Below, one piece after another: positions 6,779-14,763 of a DNA stretch of 22,951 nt. This stretch comes from a virus, in the IMG/VR virus record IMGVR_UViG_3300045110_000104, positions 1 through 22,951 of that record, one strand, 5' to 3'. The translations under genes and the position numbers were made by a program. The notes under the pieces are model-generated. The model was not told the origin of the DNA, made no database searches, and saw only the letters and a program-made list of their open reading frames with translations. The first letter of the stretch is position 1; every line of letters begins with the position of its first letter.

Positions 6779-7110
6779 TGCCTGATCAGGCGCCTCACTT
6801 CTGTGTCGTGCCCGGCTGCGCCCAGCTCACCACGCGCCGCCGCTGTCTGGCCCATGCCGCCCTGGCCGAACACGCACGCCCCAACTACGCGCTCCGCCGG
6901 TGGTACCGTACGCCCCAGTGGAAGGCGCTCCGTGCCCGTATCCTGCGCGAGGCGTGCTACACCTGCGCCCTCTGCGGCCAGGTCTTCCTCGCCCTCGAGG
7001 TCGACCACATCACCCGGCACGAGGGCAACCCTGCTAGGTTCTGGGCTCGGGCAAACTTACAAGCGCTCTGTCGTCGCTGCCATCAGCAGAAGACGCAACG
7101 TGGGGAGTAA
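6778..7110 (+). CDS. HNH endonuclease
   Basis: A 110-residue HNH nuclease. The zinc ligands C63-x2-C66 and C98-x2-C101 frame the active site D76-H77 (EVDHIT), N93 (ANLQALC) and H102. It also has the WYRTPQWKALRARIL helix common to terminase-associated HNH proteins. An N-terminal extension carries a second possible zinc site (C9, C14, C23, H26). HNH proteins encoded just before the large terminase assist DNA cutting during packaging in several HK97-like phages, and this gene occupies exactly that place. Its ATG overlaps the previous stop (TGATG). The family is firm; the packaging role is inferred from context. Confidence 0.9.
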   Translation: MPDQAPHFCVVPGCAQLTTRRRCLAHAALAEHARPNYALRRWYRTPQWKALRARILREACYTCALCGQVFLALEVDHITRHEGNPARFWARANLQALCRRCHQQKTQRGE

Positions 7111-7264
7111 CAGCCGGCCGCTGGAGATGGGGAGATCCGACCGCTGGGATAATCCTGGGGCGATGTAGGAGGATCTGACGCACCCTGGGGGGAGGCGAAA
7201 AGTTAAAAAGTGGACACCCTGGAAACCATGCCAGCGCTACATACGACTTTTGCCTATCTGAACT
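7111..7264. other. Non-coding gap before the large terminase; no small terminase gene found
   Basis: 154 bp between the HNH and large terminase genes, where a small terminase gene or a cos/pac site would be expected. Directly visible: the 8-mer CACCCTGG twice (7181-7188 and 7215-7222), a related ATCCTGGGG at 7152-7160, a purine-rich TAGGAGGA near 7166-7173 with no start codon behind it, and a short AT-rich stretch (AAAAGTTAAAAAG, about 7199-7211). A 14-codon ORF from ATG 7228 ends at 7272, over the terminase start, and might be a coupling leader. I see no convincing promoter or terminator. Confidence 0.45.
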
Positions 7265-8881
7265 ATGCCTGATCTCGCCGTCATTCCGCTCAAACGTGAC
7301 CGGCGAGGCGGCTGGAACCGGAACGCACCGGTTCGCGACGTGGGCCTCTTGGAGGCACCGGCGGCCTCGCAAGATCCGATCGCGTTCATCAACAGCCTGA
7401 CCCACACGAAGGGCGCATTCGCCCGACAAACCTTCAACCTGCGGCCCTGGCAGGTGCGCATCATCAAGCGGTTGTTCAAGAAGCGGCCCGACGGGCGGCG
7501 CCAGTACCGGACGTGCCTGTTGATGCTGCCGCGCAAGAACGGCAAGACGGAGCTCGCGGCGGCGATTGCGCTCTATGGGCTCCTGGCCGATGGCGAGGCG
7601 GGCGCCGAGGTCTATTCCGCGGCGGCCGATCGCGATCAGGCCAGCTTAGTGTTTGGCGTGGCCGCCCAGATGGTCCGGAACGATGCGGCGCTCGAGGGCG
7701 CGTGTTACGTCGTCGAGTCGCAGAAGCGGATCGTGCACGCGTCGACCGGCAGCTTCTACCGCGCCATCGCGGCCGAGGCGCACAGTAAGCACGGCTTCAA
7801 TGCGTCGATGGTGATTTATGACGAGCTGCACGCGGCGCCCGATCGCCGGCTGTACGACGTGTTGTCGACGTCGATGGGCGCCAGGGAGCAGCCGCTCCTG
7901 CTCGTGATTTCAACGGCCGGGTACGATCGCCACTCGATCCTCTGGGAGCTGTACGCGCACGCGAAGAAGGTCCAGGAGCGGCCGGCGCTCGATCCGTCGT
8001 TTCTCCCGATCTTGTATGAGGCGCCGGAGGGGGCCGACTGGACGAAGCGCCGGGTGTGGCGGAAGGCGAATCCAGCGCTCGGCGATTTCCGCTCGCTCGA
8101 GGAGATGCAGATCTTGGCGGCCCGCGCGAAGCAGATTCCCGCGCAGGAAAACAACTTCCGCCGCTTGTATTTGAACCAGTGGACCGAGCAGGCCGCGCGC
8201 TGGATTCAGATGCCGGCCTGGGACGGCTGCCAGACGTCCGTGGGCGGCCGCCAGGCGCTCCACAAGCGTCGATGCTACGTCGGGATGGACCTGAGCACGA
8301 CGACCGACCTGACGGCGATCGTGGCGGTCTTTCCCGACGAGCTCGGCTTCGACGTGCTCGCCCAGTTCTTCGTGCCCGAGGAGCGGATCGTGGAACGGTC
8401 CCGCCGCGATCACGTCCCGTATGACGAATGGGCGCGCCAGGGCGTCCTGACCTCGACGCCTGGCGCGGTCGTCGACTATGACGTGCTCAGGCTGGTCCTC
8501 CTACAATGGGCCGCGGAGTTTTCCCTGCAGATGGTGGCCTTCGATCCGTGGAACGCGACCGACCTGGTGACGCGCCTGCAGCAGCAGGACGGGCTACCCT
8601 GCGTCTCGATGCGCCAGGGCTTCGCGTCGCTCTCGGCGCCGACCAAGTCGCTCGAGCAGGCCATCGTCGGCCGCCGGCTGCGCCATGACGGGCACCCGGT
8701 GCTCCGCTGGAATGTGAGCAACGTGGCCGTCGAGACCGATTCGGCGGGCAACCTGCGCCCGAGCAAGCACATCTCGACCGAGCGCATCGACGGTGTCGTG
8801 GCCCTCATCATGGCGGTCGACCTGATGAACCGCCTCGGGACAGCGTCGACGCCGAGTTACCAGATGCTGGTGGTCGGGTGA
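7265..8881 (+). CDS. terL: Terminase large subunit (HK97-type, Terminase_1)
   Basis: DNA-packaging motor and headful/cos nuclease, 538 residues, the normal family length. The ATPase domain shows a Walker A-like LPRKNGKT (88-95), Walker B MVIYDELH (182-189, D186-E187) and the coupling motif ISTAG (215-219). The nuclease domain has the expected acidic triad: D342 in YVGMD, D427 in AFDPW and D509 in RIDGVVAL. ATG 7265 is the first start after an in-frame stop at 7259 and has no visible Shine-Dalgarno, so translation may depend on coupling or a leaderless transcript. A GTGA overlap leads to the next gene. No small subunit is recognisable upstream; the HNH protein probably assists. Confidence 0.96.
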   Translation: MPDLAVIPLKRDRRGGWNRNAPVRDVGLLEAPAASQDPIAFINSLTHTKGAFARQTFNLRPWQVRIIKRLFKKRPDGRRQYRTCLLMLPRKNGKTELAAAIALYGLLADGEAGAEVYSAAADRDQASLVFGVAAQMVRNDAALEGACYVVESQKRIVHASTGSFYRAIAAEAHSKHGFNASMVIYDELHAAPDRRLYDVLSTSMGAREQPLLLVISTAGYDRHSILWELYAHAKKVQERPALDPSFLPILYEAPEGADWTKRRVWRKANPALGDFRSLEEMQILAARAKQIPAQENNFRRLYLNQWTEQAARWIQMPAWDGCQTSVGGRQALHKRRCYVGMDLSTTTDLTAIVAVFPDELGFDVLAQFFVPEERIVERSRRDHVPYDEWARQGVLTSTPGAVVDYDVLRLVLLQWAAEFSLQMVAFDPWNATDLVTRLQQQDGLPCVSMRQGFASLSAPTKSLEQAIVGRRLRHDGHPVLRWNVSNVAVETDSAGNLRPSKHISTERIDGVVALIMAVDLMNRLGTASTPSYQMLVVG

Positions 8882-9060
8882 AGCCCCGCGGCGGGCGCCC
8901 TCGTCTGGCCGCGGACGACTCCTCAGTGAGCGTGCACTTCAGGCTGCCTTCGAAGCAGTACGACCTGACGCAGAAGCAGGCCGACCAGGCGCGGCTACCG
9001 CTCGGTGACTGGCTCCGGCTGGTCGTCGAGCGCGCCTGTCGCCCGAAGCCGAAGGCCTGA
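8878..9060 (+). CDS. Small ribbon-helix-helix-like protein
   Basis: A 60-residue basic protein starting at GTG in a GTGA overlap with the terminase stop. A short basic tail (KPRGGRPR) precedes VSVHFRLPSKQYDLTQKQAD, DWLRLVVERAC, which fits a strand plus two helices as in Arc/CopG/MobC-type ribbon-helix-helix DNA-binding proteins. Such proteins can autoregulate or help DNA recognition. Next to a terminase lacking a small subunit, a part in packaging-site recognition is conceivable but speculative. Confidence 0.55.
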   Translation: MKPRGGRPRLAADDSSVSVHFRLPSKQYDLTQKQADQARLPLGDWLRLVVERACRPKPKA

Positions 9061-9080
9061 CCGGCGCCCCAACTGTAGAG

Positions 9081-9101
9081 GGTCCACGAGGTTTTGTGGC
9101 C
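9081..9101 (+). other. Hairpin in the gap before the capsid gene
   Basis: GGTCCAC (9081-9087) can pair with GTGGCC (9096-9101) across an eight-base loop, with one bulged T. It lies in the 83-bp gap (9061-9143) between the small ribbon-helix-helix gene and the protease-capsid gene. No U-run follows, so it is not a standard terminator; it might be an mRNA processing or stability element. The rest of the gap shows no clear promoter or ribosome binding site. Confidence 0.3.
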
Positions 9102-9143
9102 GTAAATAGACAGCCCGCCGCAAATACGTTCCACTCGTGAACC

Positions 9144-10994
9144 GTGGATCGTGCGTACGCGCTGCTCGAGGTCAAGACGGTCGAACCGGCCCGCCGGATG
9201 ATCAGCGGTATCGCGTCGACGCCTGAGCTCGATCGCCAGGGCGATATTTTCGACCCGGCCGGCGCCACGTTTCGGAATCCCGTCCCGCTCCTGCTCCATC
9301 ACGACGAGCGTCAGCCGGTCGGGACGGCTTATCTGGCGGTCACGCCCGCCGGCATCACGTTTGACGCGACGTTCCCATACGTCGAAGAGCCGGGGCCGCT
9401 CAAGGCGCGCATCGACGACGCCTGGCAGTGTCTCAAGGCCGACCTGGTTTCCGGGGCCTCGATTGGGTTCCGCATCCTCGCCGGCGGCGTGCAGTACCTC
9501 AAGAGCGGCGCCCGTAAGCTCGTCAAGACAGAAATCTGTGAGCTCTCACTCGTGACGATTCCCGCCAATGCGAGCGCCACGATCCGCCTTGTCAAATCAC
9601 TCGCGGCGCCGCGCCGCACGGAGACCCATGTCATGAAGCCAACGATCTCGGAACACATCCAGAACCTCGAGAACAAGCGCGCCGCCGTGGCGGGACGGAT
9701 GGCCGACATCATGAAGGGCGGCGCCGACGAAGATCGGACGCTGAACGACGAGGAGTCGACCGAACACGACGGCCTGGCCGTGCAGGTCAAGTCCATCGAC
9801 GCCGACCTGGGGCGCTGGCGCGAACACGAGAAGCTACAGATCACAAGTGCCGTCCCGGTCCCGGCGATCCCGGCGCCGCGGCCGGCGTACCAGTCGATCT
9901 CGGTCAAAGCGAACGTCCCGCTCGGGACGGCATTCGTCCGCGCCGCCTGCGCGCAACTGGTCTGCAAGAGCACGGGGCAGAATCCGATCGAATACGCGGA
10001 ACGCTGGAAGGATTCCACGCCTGAAGTCGCGCTGTACCTCAAGGCCGCGGTCGCGCCTGGCACGATCACCGATGCGACGTGGGCGTCGCCGCTCGTGAAT
10101 CAGAACGTCTCGAGCGAGTTCCTCGAGCTCCTGCGGCCGGCGACGATCCTCGGCAAGATCCCGAACATGCGGCAAGTGCCGTTCAACACGAAGGTCCCGA
10201 GCCAGACGGCCGGCGGCACGTATGGCTGGGTCGGAGAAGCGAAGCCGAAGTCCGTCACGAAGCTCGCCTTCTCGTCGACCTCGCTCGCCGTCTCGAAGGC
10301 CGCCGGCATCATCGTGCTGACGAAAGAGCTCGTGATGCTCAGCAACCCGAGCGCCGAGGCGCTGGTACGCGCGGATATGGTCGCCGGGATTGCGCAGTTC
10401 CTCGATCAGCAGTTCATCGATCCCGCTGTGGCCGCGGTCGCCGGCGTCAATCCGGCGTCGATCACCAACGGCGCGCCCACCGCGGCGGCGACGACCAATC
10501 CGCTCGCCGACATCATCGGGCTGATCTCACACTTCGCGACCAACAACATCGGCGTCGATGGCGTGACGTTCATCATGTCGGCAGCGAATGCGCTGTCGCT
10601 CACGTTCCGCACAAACCTGGACGGCTCACCCGAGTTCCCAGGCGTCACGATCAGCGGCGGGAGCTACAAGGGGCTGACGTTCATCACGAGCCAGGCCGCC
10701 GGCGGGAACGTGATCGCGCTCCAGCCGCAGCTGATCTTGTATGCCGACGATGGCGGCGTCTCGATCGACGCCTCCGAGCAGGCCTCGCTGCAGATGGACA
10801 GCGCGCCGGCCTCGCCGTCCGATGCGACGACCGTCTACGTCTCGCTCTGGCAGACCAACACGATCGGCCTGCGCGCGGAGCGGTTCGTGAACTGGGCGAA
10901 GGCGAACGCGAACGCGGTCAAGTACCTGACGGCGACCGCCTGGCCGGCGCCGACGGGCCTCGAGGCCGCTGGGACGAGCCGCAGCAAGGGCTAG
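9144..10994 (+). CDS. Fused HK97 prohead protease and major capsid protein
   Basis: A 616-residue single ORF holding two proteins that are normally separate. Residues 1-155 are an HK97/U35 prohead protease: start-region MISGIASTPELDRQGDIF, catalytic H53 in LLLHHDE, S106 in GASIGF, and ICELSLVTIPANASA near the end. Residues of about 164-615 are an HK97-fold capsid protein: a helical delta/scaffold region (ISEHIQNLENKRAAVAGRM), then a mature shell domain (YGWVGEAKPKSVTKLAF, LTKELVMLSNPSAEALVRADM, GVTFIMSAANALSL, AERFVNWAKANANAVKYL). No frameshift or stop is visible between them. GTG 9144 lacks a good ribosome binding site, while an internal ATG at 9633 (M164) has GGAG 9 nt upstream and could yield free capsid subunits. 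Domain calls are firm; how the fusion is expressed is inferred. Confidence 0.93.
   Translation: MDRAYALLEVKTVEPARRMISGIASTPELDRQGDIFDPAGATFRNPVPLLLHHDERQPVGTAYLAVTPAGITFDATFPYVEEPGPLKARIDDAWQCLKADLVSGASIGFRILAGGVQYLKSGARKLVKTEICELSLVTIPANASATIRLVKSLAAPRRTETHVMKPTISEHIQNLENKRAAVAGRMADIMKGGADEDRTLNDEESTEHDGLAVQVKSIDADLGRWREHEKLQITSAVPVPAIPAPRPAYQSISVKANVPLGTAFVRAACAQLVCKSTGQNPIEYAERWKDSTPEVALYLKAAVAPGTITDATWASPLVNQNVSSEFLELLRPATILGKIPNMRQVPFNTKVPSQTAGGTYGWVGEAKPKSVTKLAFSSTSLAVSKAAGIIVLTKELVMLSNPSAEALVRADMVAGIAQFLDQQFIDPAVAAVAGVNPASITNGAPTAAATTNPLADIIGLISHFATNNIGVDGVTFIMSAANALSLTFRTNLDGSPEFPGVTISGGSYKGLTFITSQAAGGNVIALQPQLILYADDGGVSIDASEQASLQMDSAPASPSDATTVYVSLWQTNTIGLRAERFVNWAKANANAVKYLTATAWPAPTGLEAAGTSRSKG
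9620..9635 (+). promoter_or_regulatory. Candidate internal translation start for free capsid protein
   Basis: GGAG at 9620-9623 lies 9 nt before the in-frame ATG 9633-9635 (M164 of the fusion). This is exactly where the HK97-like capsid domain would begin (MKPTISEHIQNLENKR). Initiation here would give a 453-residue capsid protein in addition to the less abundant protease-capsid fusion. A second ATG at 9628 is out of frame. Confidence 0.45.
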
Positions 10995-10997
10995 CCC

Positions 10998-12314
10998 GTG
11001 GGGGTCCTGGCGTCGATCCGCTCGTCGCTGCGCGCGGTCTTCGCACCGGGCGCGACGGCGCCAGGCACGGGCGCCTGGATGCCGATCGTCGGCGAGCCCT
11101 ACACCGGCGCCTGGCAAAAGAACGACGAGCTTCGCCTCGAGACGGCGCTCGCCAACCCGGTCGTCTTTCGCTGCGTCTCGCTCATCGCGTCCGATATCGG
11201 GAAGCTGCCGCTGCGGCTCGTCGCCGTCGATGCCAGTGGGATCTGGCACGAGACGACGAGCCCCGCGTTCTCGCCCGTCCTGCGCGTCCCGAATCGCTAC
11301 CAGACGCCGGCCCAATTCTTCGAATCCTGGATGTTTTCCAAGCTGCTCTGGGGCAACACCTACGTTCTGAAGGACCGCGATCAGCGCGGCGTCGTGACGG
11401 CGCTCTATGTCCTCGACCCGTGCCGCGTCAAGCCGCTCGTGGCGCCCGATGGGAGCGTCTATTACGAGCTCCAGACGAGCGACCTGGCCGGCATTCCGGC
11501 CAGCGGCGGCCCGCTCGTCGTCCCGGCGAAGGAGATCATCCACGACCGCTGGAACTGCGCGTTCCATCCGCTCGTCGGCCTGTCGCCGCTCTACGCCTGC
11601 GGCGGGGCGGCGCGGCAGGGGCTCGAGATGCAGGCGGCCAGCACGTCGTTCTTCTCGGGCGGCGGCCGGCCCAGTGGGGCGCTCATGCCGCCACAGGGCG
11701 CGCAGTCGCTCGATCAGAAGACCATCGAGCGCATCAGTGCCACGTGGAACAACCTCGGCGCCGGCCGCACGGCGATCCTCGGCGATTTCATGAAGTACGA
11801 GCCGATCGGAGCATCGGCGAGTGACTCGCAGCTCATCGAACAGATGGGCCTCACCGCGAAGATGATCGCCGGCTGCTTCGGCGTGCCGATCTCGATGGTC
11901 GATTCCAGCCAACAGCCGCCGTATGCGAACAACGAAGCGTCGACGCTCCAGTACCACTCGCAGTGTCTGCAGACACATCTGACGGGCATCGAGGCCGCCC
12001 TCGATGCGGGGCTCGAACTGCCGCCGCCCTACGGCACCGAGTTCGATCTCGACGACCTGATCTGGATGGACACGGCGACCAAGACCAAGGCCGCGCACGA
12101 TGCGATCAGCGCCGGCGCGATGTCGCCGAATGAAGCGCGCCTGAAGTACTTCGGGCTCGGGCCGGTGCCTGGCGGCGACACGCCGTACCTCCAGCAGCAG
12201 TACTACTCGCTCGAGGCGCTCTCGATGCGGGATCTGAGTGCCCCGGCGCCAGCGACGGCCCCCCCCGTCGTGGCGCCGGCCGATGTGACGGCGACGGAGG
12301 TCGAGACGCCATGA
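10998..12314 (+). CDS. Portal protein (HK97 family)
   Basis: A 438-residue portal, which forms the dodecameric DNA channel at one capsid vertex. Family hallmarks: ANPVVFRCVSLIASDIGKLPLRL (about 53-75), LRVPNRYQTPAQFFESWMFSKLLWGNTYVLKDRD (about 95-128), the clip/stem region with GLSPLYACGGAARQGLEMQ, and the late motif AGCFGVPISMVDSS...YANNEASTLQY. The C-terminus is an Ala/Pro-rich tail. It starts at GTG 10998 with AAGGGC a few bases upstream, 3 nt after the capsid stop, and ends in an ATGA overlap with the connector gene. It lies downstream of the capsid gene, the reverse of the usual portal-protease-capsid order. Confidence 0.94.
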   Translation: MGVLASIRSSLRAVFAPGATAPGTGAWMPIVGEPYTGAWQKNDELRLETALANPVVFRCVSLIASDIGKLPLRLVAVDASGIWHETTSPAFSPVLRVPNRYQTPAQFFESWMFSKLLWGNTYVLKDRDQRGVVTALYVLDPCRVKPLVAPDGSVYYELQTSDLAGIPASGGPLVVPAKEIIHDRWNCAFHPLVGLSPLYACGGAARQGLEMQAASTSFFSGGGRPSGALMPPQGAQSLDQKTIERISATWNNLGAGRTAILGDFMKYEPIGASASDSQLIEQMGLTAKMIAGCFGVPISMVDSSQQPPYANNEASTLQYHSQCLQTHLTGIEAALDAGLELPPPYGTEFDLDDLIWMDTATKTKAAHDAISAGAMSPNEARLKYFGLGPVPGGDTPYLQQQYYSLEALSMRDLSAPAPATAPPVVAPADVTATEVETP

Positions 12315-12646
12315 CGCTCACCTTTTCGCGTGTCACGCTCGCCGGTCCGCTCTGGACGGTCGCGGAAGTCAAAGCGATCCAGTTGCGCATCACCGACGCC
12401 GCGCACGATGCCGACGTGCAAGAAAAGCTCGACGCGGCCGAGGAATACGTCCTGGCGTATCTCGGCGCCGCCGCCGATGCGACCTGGACGCCGACCACGG
12501 CGCCCAAAATGGTCAAGCACGCGATCGTGATGCTGACGATGTATCTGTACGAGCATCGGGGCGACGACACGCCGGCCAATGATGCCGACGTGTGGTCGGT
12601 GCTGCGCAACCTGCTGGGCCAGTATCGCGATCCGGGGCTGGCCTGA
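12311..12646 (+). CDS. Head-tail connector (HK97 gp6-like)
   Basis: A 111-residue helical adaptor. WTVAEVKAIQLRITDAAHDADVQEKLDAAEEYVLAYL (about 15-51) matches the opening of gp6/gp15-like connectors, and the C-terminus VWSVLRNLLGQYRDPGLA is their typical last helix with an RDP motif. These proteins form a ring below the portal. Its ATG overlaps the portal stop and its own stop overlaps the next ATG (TGATG), marking a tightly coupled head-completion cassette. Confidence 0.85.
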   Translation: MTLTFSRVTLAGPLWTVAEVKAIQLRITDAAHDADVQEKLDAAEEYVLAYLGAAADATWTPTTAPKMVKHAIVMLTMYLYEHRGDDTPANDADVWSVLRNLLGQYRDPGLA

Positions 12647-12939
12647 TGGGGATTGGCGCGTATCGGCATCATGTGACGCTCGAGCATCCGGCAGTCGTGC
12701 TCGAGCCGCCGGACTGGTACTGCGCGATTCAGTCGGCGGCCGGCCAGGTCATCGACGGCCAGGCGGCCTACTTCGTCCGCGGCCGATTTCATCCGGGCAT
12801 CACGCTCGAGACGCGCGTGCTGTTTGAGGGGCGGAAGTTGCAAGTGCAGAGCGTGAGCGACGTCGACGAGCGGCATGTGGAGCTCGTCTTGATGTGTGTG
12901 GAGGTGGTCGCCCGTGGCCGACAACCAGCTACGTCTTAA
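12646..12939 (+). CDS. Head-closure / head-tail stopper protein (gp16-like)
   Basis: A 97-residue beta-rich protein, MGIGAYRHHVTLEHP..., RGRFHPGITLETRVLFEGRKLQVQSVSDVDERHVELVLMCVEV, matching the small beta-barrel head-tail joining proteins (SPP1 gp16 / HK97 gp7 type) that stop DNA leakage until the tail docks. ATG 12646 overlaps the connector stop. Its last 26 nt overlap the next gene and contain that gene's ribosome binding site (GGAGG, 12900-12904). Confidence 0.8.
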   Translation: MGIGAYRHHVTLEHPAVVLEPPDWYCAIQSAAGQVIDGQAAYFVRGRFHPGITLETRVLFEGRKLQVQSVSDVDERHVELVLMCVEVVARGRQPATS

Positions 12940-13396
12940 CGGGCTCGACGATCTGCGGAAGGCGCTGCTCGCGCTCCCGCCGCAGCTCGTGCAGGAGGCC
13001 GGAGTGATCGTCCACGCGCAGACCCAAGCGGCGGCGCGGGAGATCTACGCGGCCTATCCGGTCCACAGCGGCAACCTGCGCGAGCATCTGCGGGTCGAGG
13101 TCGGCGGCGATGCCGTGAGCGCGATCGGGCGGATCAAGAACACGGCGAAGCACGCCTGGCTCTTCGAAAACAGCAAGGGCACGCCGCGCCACTGGACGAA
13201 GGGCAGCACGACCAGGCCGTTCCGGAAGAAGGGCACGGCGACGATCCCCAACTGGGGCATTGGGAAGGCGACCGGATCGTTTTTCGGTCGCCATATGTTC
13301 ATTCCGATCGCGATGCAACGGCGTCGGATCATGCTCTCCGCCCTCATTGACCTGGTCGAGAAGGCGGGTCTGCACGTCAGCGGCGCGGCCGGCTGA
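12914..13396 (+). CDS. Tail completion / head-tail joining protein (HK97 gp10-like)
   Basis: A 160-residue protein starting at GTG 12914, chosen for GGAGG at 12900-12904, 9 nt away; a GTG at 12896 lacks such support. The sequence LNGLDDLRKALLALPPQLVQEAGVIVHAQTQ..., YPVHSGNLREHLRVE, HAWLFENSKGTPRHW, FGRHMFIPIAMQRRRIML matches the HK97 gp10-like family with its helical start, SGNL turn and wing-like insertion. It would sit at the head-tail interface or the tail terminator region. A 42-nt gap separates it from the major tail gene. Confidence 0.85.
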   Translation: MADNQLRLNGLDDLRKALLALPPQLVQEAGVIVHAQTQAAAREIYAAYPVHSGNLREHLRVEVGGDAVSAIGRIKNTAKHAWLFENSKGTPRHWTKGSTTRPFRKKGTATIPNWGIGKATGSFFGRHMFIPIAMQRRRIMLSALIDLVEKAGLHVSGAAG

Positions 13397-13438
13397 TCGT
13401 GTTCACGTTGACTATCTACGGCTGAAGGAGACACTCAC

Positions 13439-14062
13439 ATGGCTGCACCCGCTGCTCCCGTCAACAATCCCGGCACCCACGGCAAAGAAGGCATCGTCGC
13501 AATGAAGATGCTCGCGGGCGATCCGTACGTCGCCGTCGGCAACATCAGCGACTGGGCGCTGAACATGGCGAAGGATAAGGTCGAGACGACGAGTCTCGGC
13601 GACGCCAACAAGCGGTACGTGATGGGCAACAAGGATCTGTCCGGCTCGTTCACGGCGTTCTGGGACCGCTTGTCCGACGTCCTGTTCGACGCGTCGGATA
13701 CCGACCTCGGCTGCTTCATCGCGATCTACCCGTCAGCGACGTCGTCGCAGGCGTGGGAAGGCCCCGCGCATCTGGACGCCTCCATCAAGGGCGGCGTGAC
13801 CGCGGCGGTCACCATCGACGCGACCTTCGTCGCCAACGGCGCCTGGACGCGGACCTCGATGGTCGCGGCGACGGGCGCGAACGGCGTCTCGGCGCCGGGG
13901 TCGTTCACGCCGTCCGGCGCGATGGCGCCCGCGAACCTGGCCGGGATGACCGGCATCACGGCGAACCCCAACACGGCCTGGCCGGCGGGCAGCTACGTCA
14001 GACTCGGCGACGGGTCGACGGCCCACTGGAACGGCACGGCCTGGGTCGTCGGAATCGCCTGA
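13439..14062 (+). CDS. Major tail tube protein
   Basis: A 207-residue protein with the strongest ribosome binding site of the window (AAGGAG 13425-13430, 8 nt before ATG), fitting a highly expressed structural protein. Residues of about 20-140 (VAVGNISDWALNMAKDKVETTSLGD, KDLSGSFTAFWDRLSDVLFDA, DLGCFIAIYPSA, VTAAVTIDATFVANGAW) are a typical siphovirus tail-tube beta-sandwich. The Gly/Ala/Pro-rich C-terminus (about 145-207, ending HWNGTAWVVG) is an additional decoration-like segment. It is followed by a small gene, the tail chaperones and the tape measure, in standard order. Confidence 0.88.
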   Translation: MAAPAAPVNNPGTHGKEGIVAMKMLAGDPYVAVGNISDWALNMAKDKVETTSLGDANKRYVMGNKDLSGSFTAFWDRLSDVLFDASDTDLGCFIAIYPSATSSQAWEGPAHLDASIKGGVTAAVTIDATFVANGAWTRTSMVAATGANGVSAPGSFTPSGAMAPANLAGMTGITANPNTAWPAGSYVRLGDGSTAHWNGTAWVVGIA

Positions 14063-14065
14063 CCG

Positions 14066-14341
14066 ATGGCCCTGACCGGCCTCTCGCATCGGATCGTCAT
14101 CGAAGGCGTGGCGGCCACGGTCCGGCTCGGCTATCGCCAGGCCGCCACGCTCGGGCGCTGGAAGGTCGACGGCGACCTGTTCATCGCCGCGGTCGAGACC
14201 GTCGATGGTTTTCGCATCACCCAGACGCCGCTGACGCTCGAAATCCCGAATGCGGACGGCATCCCGACACGCCGCGGGCTGGCGGAGGTCACGGTCTATC
14301 AAGGGCAACTGTCGGCGCGACTGCTGAAAGGGACACGATGA
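14066..14341 (+). CDS. Small tail-region hypothetical protein
   Basis: A 91-residue beta-rich protein (HRIVIEGVAATVRLGYRQ, FRITQTPLTLEIPN, LAEVTVYQGQLSARLL) between the major tail protein and the tail chaperone. It starts 3 nt after the tail-tube stop and overlaps the next ATG (ATGA). It has no membrane segment or Cys. Placement suggests a minor tail or tail-tube accessory protein; I do not recognise the family. Confidence 0.6.
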   Translation: MALTGLSHRIVIEGVAATVRLGYRQAATLGRWKVDGDLFIAAVETVDGFRITQTPLTLEIPNADGIPTRRGLAEVTVYQGQLSARLLKGTR

Positions 14342-14763
14342 GTCGCTGGTACCTGAAACCCGAGGAAGTGCGGCTGGAGCTCGACGGCGGCGACTGGCTG
14401 CTCGTCAAAAAGCATCTCACGGCCGGAGAAACGCGACACTTGCAGGCGCGGGCGATCAAGGCCGGCTCGATGAAGGCTGGCACACAGCCTGAGCTCGACC
14501 TCAAGAATCTCGCGACGGCCCAGGCGGTCGAGTACCTGCTCGATTGGAGCATCACCGACGTCAACGACAACCCGATCCGCATCCGCGACCAGAGTGACGA
14601 CGTCATCGCCTCGGCGCTCGACGACATGGCGCCGGAAGGCTGCAAGGTCATCCTCGAGGCGATTCAGGCGCACGACGCCGCGATGGAGCGCGAGCGCGAC
14701 CACCAAAAAAAAGTCCGGGATGGCGCGACCGAACCCTCTCCGACCTTTACATCTGTCGCGTGA
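14338..14763 (+). CDS. Tail assembly chaperone, short form (gpG analogue)
   Basis: A 141-residue protein from ATG 14338 (SRWYLKPEEVRLELDGGDWLLVKKHLTAGETRHLQARA..., EYLLDWSITDVNDNPIRI, ALDDMAPEGCKVILEAIQAHD). This matches the first of the two tail assembly chaperones of siphoviruses, which coat the tape measure during tail assembly and are absent from the virion. Residues 123-125 are encoded by an A8 run where a -1 slip would redirect reading into the long form. After that run the zero-frame tail (VRDGATEPSPTFTSVA) is short and low-complexity, as usual for gpG. Confidence 0.8.
   Translation: MSRWYLKPEEVRLELDGGDWLLVKKHLTAGETRHLQARAIKAGSMKAGTQPELDLKNLATAQAVEYLLDWSITDVNDNPIRIRDQSDDVIASALDDMAPEGCKVILEAIQAHDAAMERERDHQKKVRDGATEPSPTFTSVA

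Noticed and set aside
10079-11824. Plus-strand 581-residue ORF across the capsid and portal genes
   Set aside because: Arg-rich shadow frame in high-GC DNA; the capsid and portal frames carry clear family motifs over the same stretch.
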